Below, in pieces: positions 16,398 to 16,520 of a DNA stretch of 16,520 nt. The stretch lies in assembly GCA_020881085.1 (NCBI GenBank), contig JAJIYR010000046.1, forward strand, positions 1-16,520, written 5' to 3'. This DNA comes from Rickettsia endosymbiont of Bryobia graminum (GTDB taxonomy: Bacteria; Pseudomonadota; Alphaproteobacteria; Rickettsiales; Rickettsiaceae). The notes below the pieces were generated by a model, which did no database searches, was not told the DNA's origin, and worked only from the letters and a program-made list of their open reading frames with translations. The position numbers and the translations under genes are program-made. Each line of letters begins with the position of its first letter. Within the stretch, counting starts at the first letter, position 1.

Positions 16398-16426
16398 AAT
16401 ACCCCGCGAGGGTGTCAGAAAGATTG

Positions 16427-16475
16427 TGTAAGTTGTAAAAATAGTTAAGGATAAGATTAATTAAAACAACTTACA
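16427..16475. repeat. 10-bp inverted repeat downstream of the IS relic
   Basis: TGTAAGTTGT (16427-16436) and ACAACTTACA (16466-16475) are perfect inverted repeats separated by 29 AT-rich nt. They end 10 nt before the ATG of the next gene, and ATGAGG (ribosome binding site) begins inside the second arm. It could be a terminator-like or operator structure, or an end of another mobile element. No T-run follows. Confidence 0.5.
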
Positions 16476-16485
16476 TGAGGCTAAT

Positions 16486-16520
16486 ATGAAGAATAAAATA
16501 AAAGTAACAAATCCATCTAT
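16486..16520 (+). CDS. Start of an unidentified gene, cut by the window edge
   Basis: ATG 16486 is preceded by GAGG at 16477-16480 with good spacing, and the frame stays open to the end of the window, giving MKNKIKVTNPS. Eleven residues are too few to assign. They do not resemble the N-terminus of L17 (rplQ), which begins MRH or MKH followed by a basic, Gly-containing segment, so the usual neighbour of rpoA is not this gene. It could also be a chance frame. Confidence 0.4.
   Translation, partial: MKNKIKVTNPS

Larger units (their letters stand above)
15911..16420 (+). mobile_element. IS200/IS605-type element, decayed (ends approximate)
   Basis: A single tnpA-like gene flanked by subterminal hairpins right after rpoA fits the single-stranded IS200/IS605 transposons, which have no terminal inverted repeats and make no target duplication. 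The left side has the hairpin CGCCGC-TT-GCGGCG (15927-15940). The right side has a small one, ACCC-CGCGA-GGGT (16401-16413). GGGTAT (15915-15920) and ATACCC (16399-16404) also mirror each other. No tnpB is visible within the window. Exact ends cannot be fixed without other copies; the given borders are estimates. Confidence 0.7.

Noticed and set aside
1..16520. CRISPR arrays, prophage genes, toxin-antitoxin pairs or defence genes
   Set aside because: I looked for regularly spaced repeats and unfamiliar gene pairs and found none; nearly all of the window is accounted for by translation genes and two IS relics.

Overview
This is a very AT-rich window from an alphaproteobacterium of the order Rickettsiales. 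An Orientia-like or Rickettsia-like genome is the best guess. The reasons are one long ribosomal-protein supercluster with tuf directly in front of rpsJ, the pair tRNA-Tyr/tRNA-Gly in front of tuf, adk between secY and rpsM, protein lengths and sequences resembling rickettsial ones, and worn-out IS630 and IS200/IS605 copies at the two edges. The genus is inferred by eye; no database was consulted.

Layout. Positions 1-230 (minus) hold the 5' part of a decayed IS630-type transposase gene, followed by about 170 bases with no gene but one imperfect hairpin. Positions 400-1134 (minus) encode a SpoU/TrmH-type 23S rRNA 2'-O-methyltransferase (rlmB). A divergent promoter region leads into tRNA-Tyr(GUA), tRNA-Gly(UCC) and tuf (EF-Tu), which ends at a clear intrinsic terminator. 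From 2873 to 15905 everything is on the plus strand and tightly packed. The S10 block is rpsJ-rplC-rplD-rplW-rplB-rpsS-rplV-rpsC-rplP-rpmC-rpsQ. The spc block is rplN-rplX-rplE-rpsN-rpsH-rplF-rplR-rpsE-rpmD-rplO-secY, followed by adk. The alpha block is rpsM-rpsK-rpoA. The larger gaps fall mostly at the classical operon borders: 74 nt before rplN and 61 nt before rpsM. Both hold a good -35 element inside the same 10-mer, TTTGACTTTA. An 83-nt gap also precedes rpmD.

After rpoA, where rplQ normally follows, there is instead a small IS200/IS605-type element (about 15911-16420). Its TnpA carries two independent lesions: the HUH metal-binding motif reads H-V-D, and a 7-A tract has shifted the frame just after the presumed catalytic Tyr. 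Beyond it lie a 10-bp inverted repeat and the first codons of an unidentified gene running off the window.

Functionally the window is the core of translation and transcription: 24 ribosomal proteins, EF-Tu, two tRNAs, an rRNA methylase, the RNA polymerase alpha subunit, the Sec channel and adenylate kinase. I see no defence system, toxin or novel enzyme cluster. The points of interest are the hybrid tuf neighbourhood, the regulatory signals at operon joints, and the mobile-element damage bordering the cluster.
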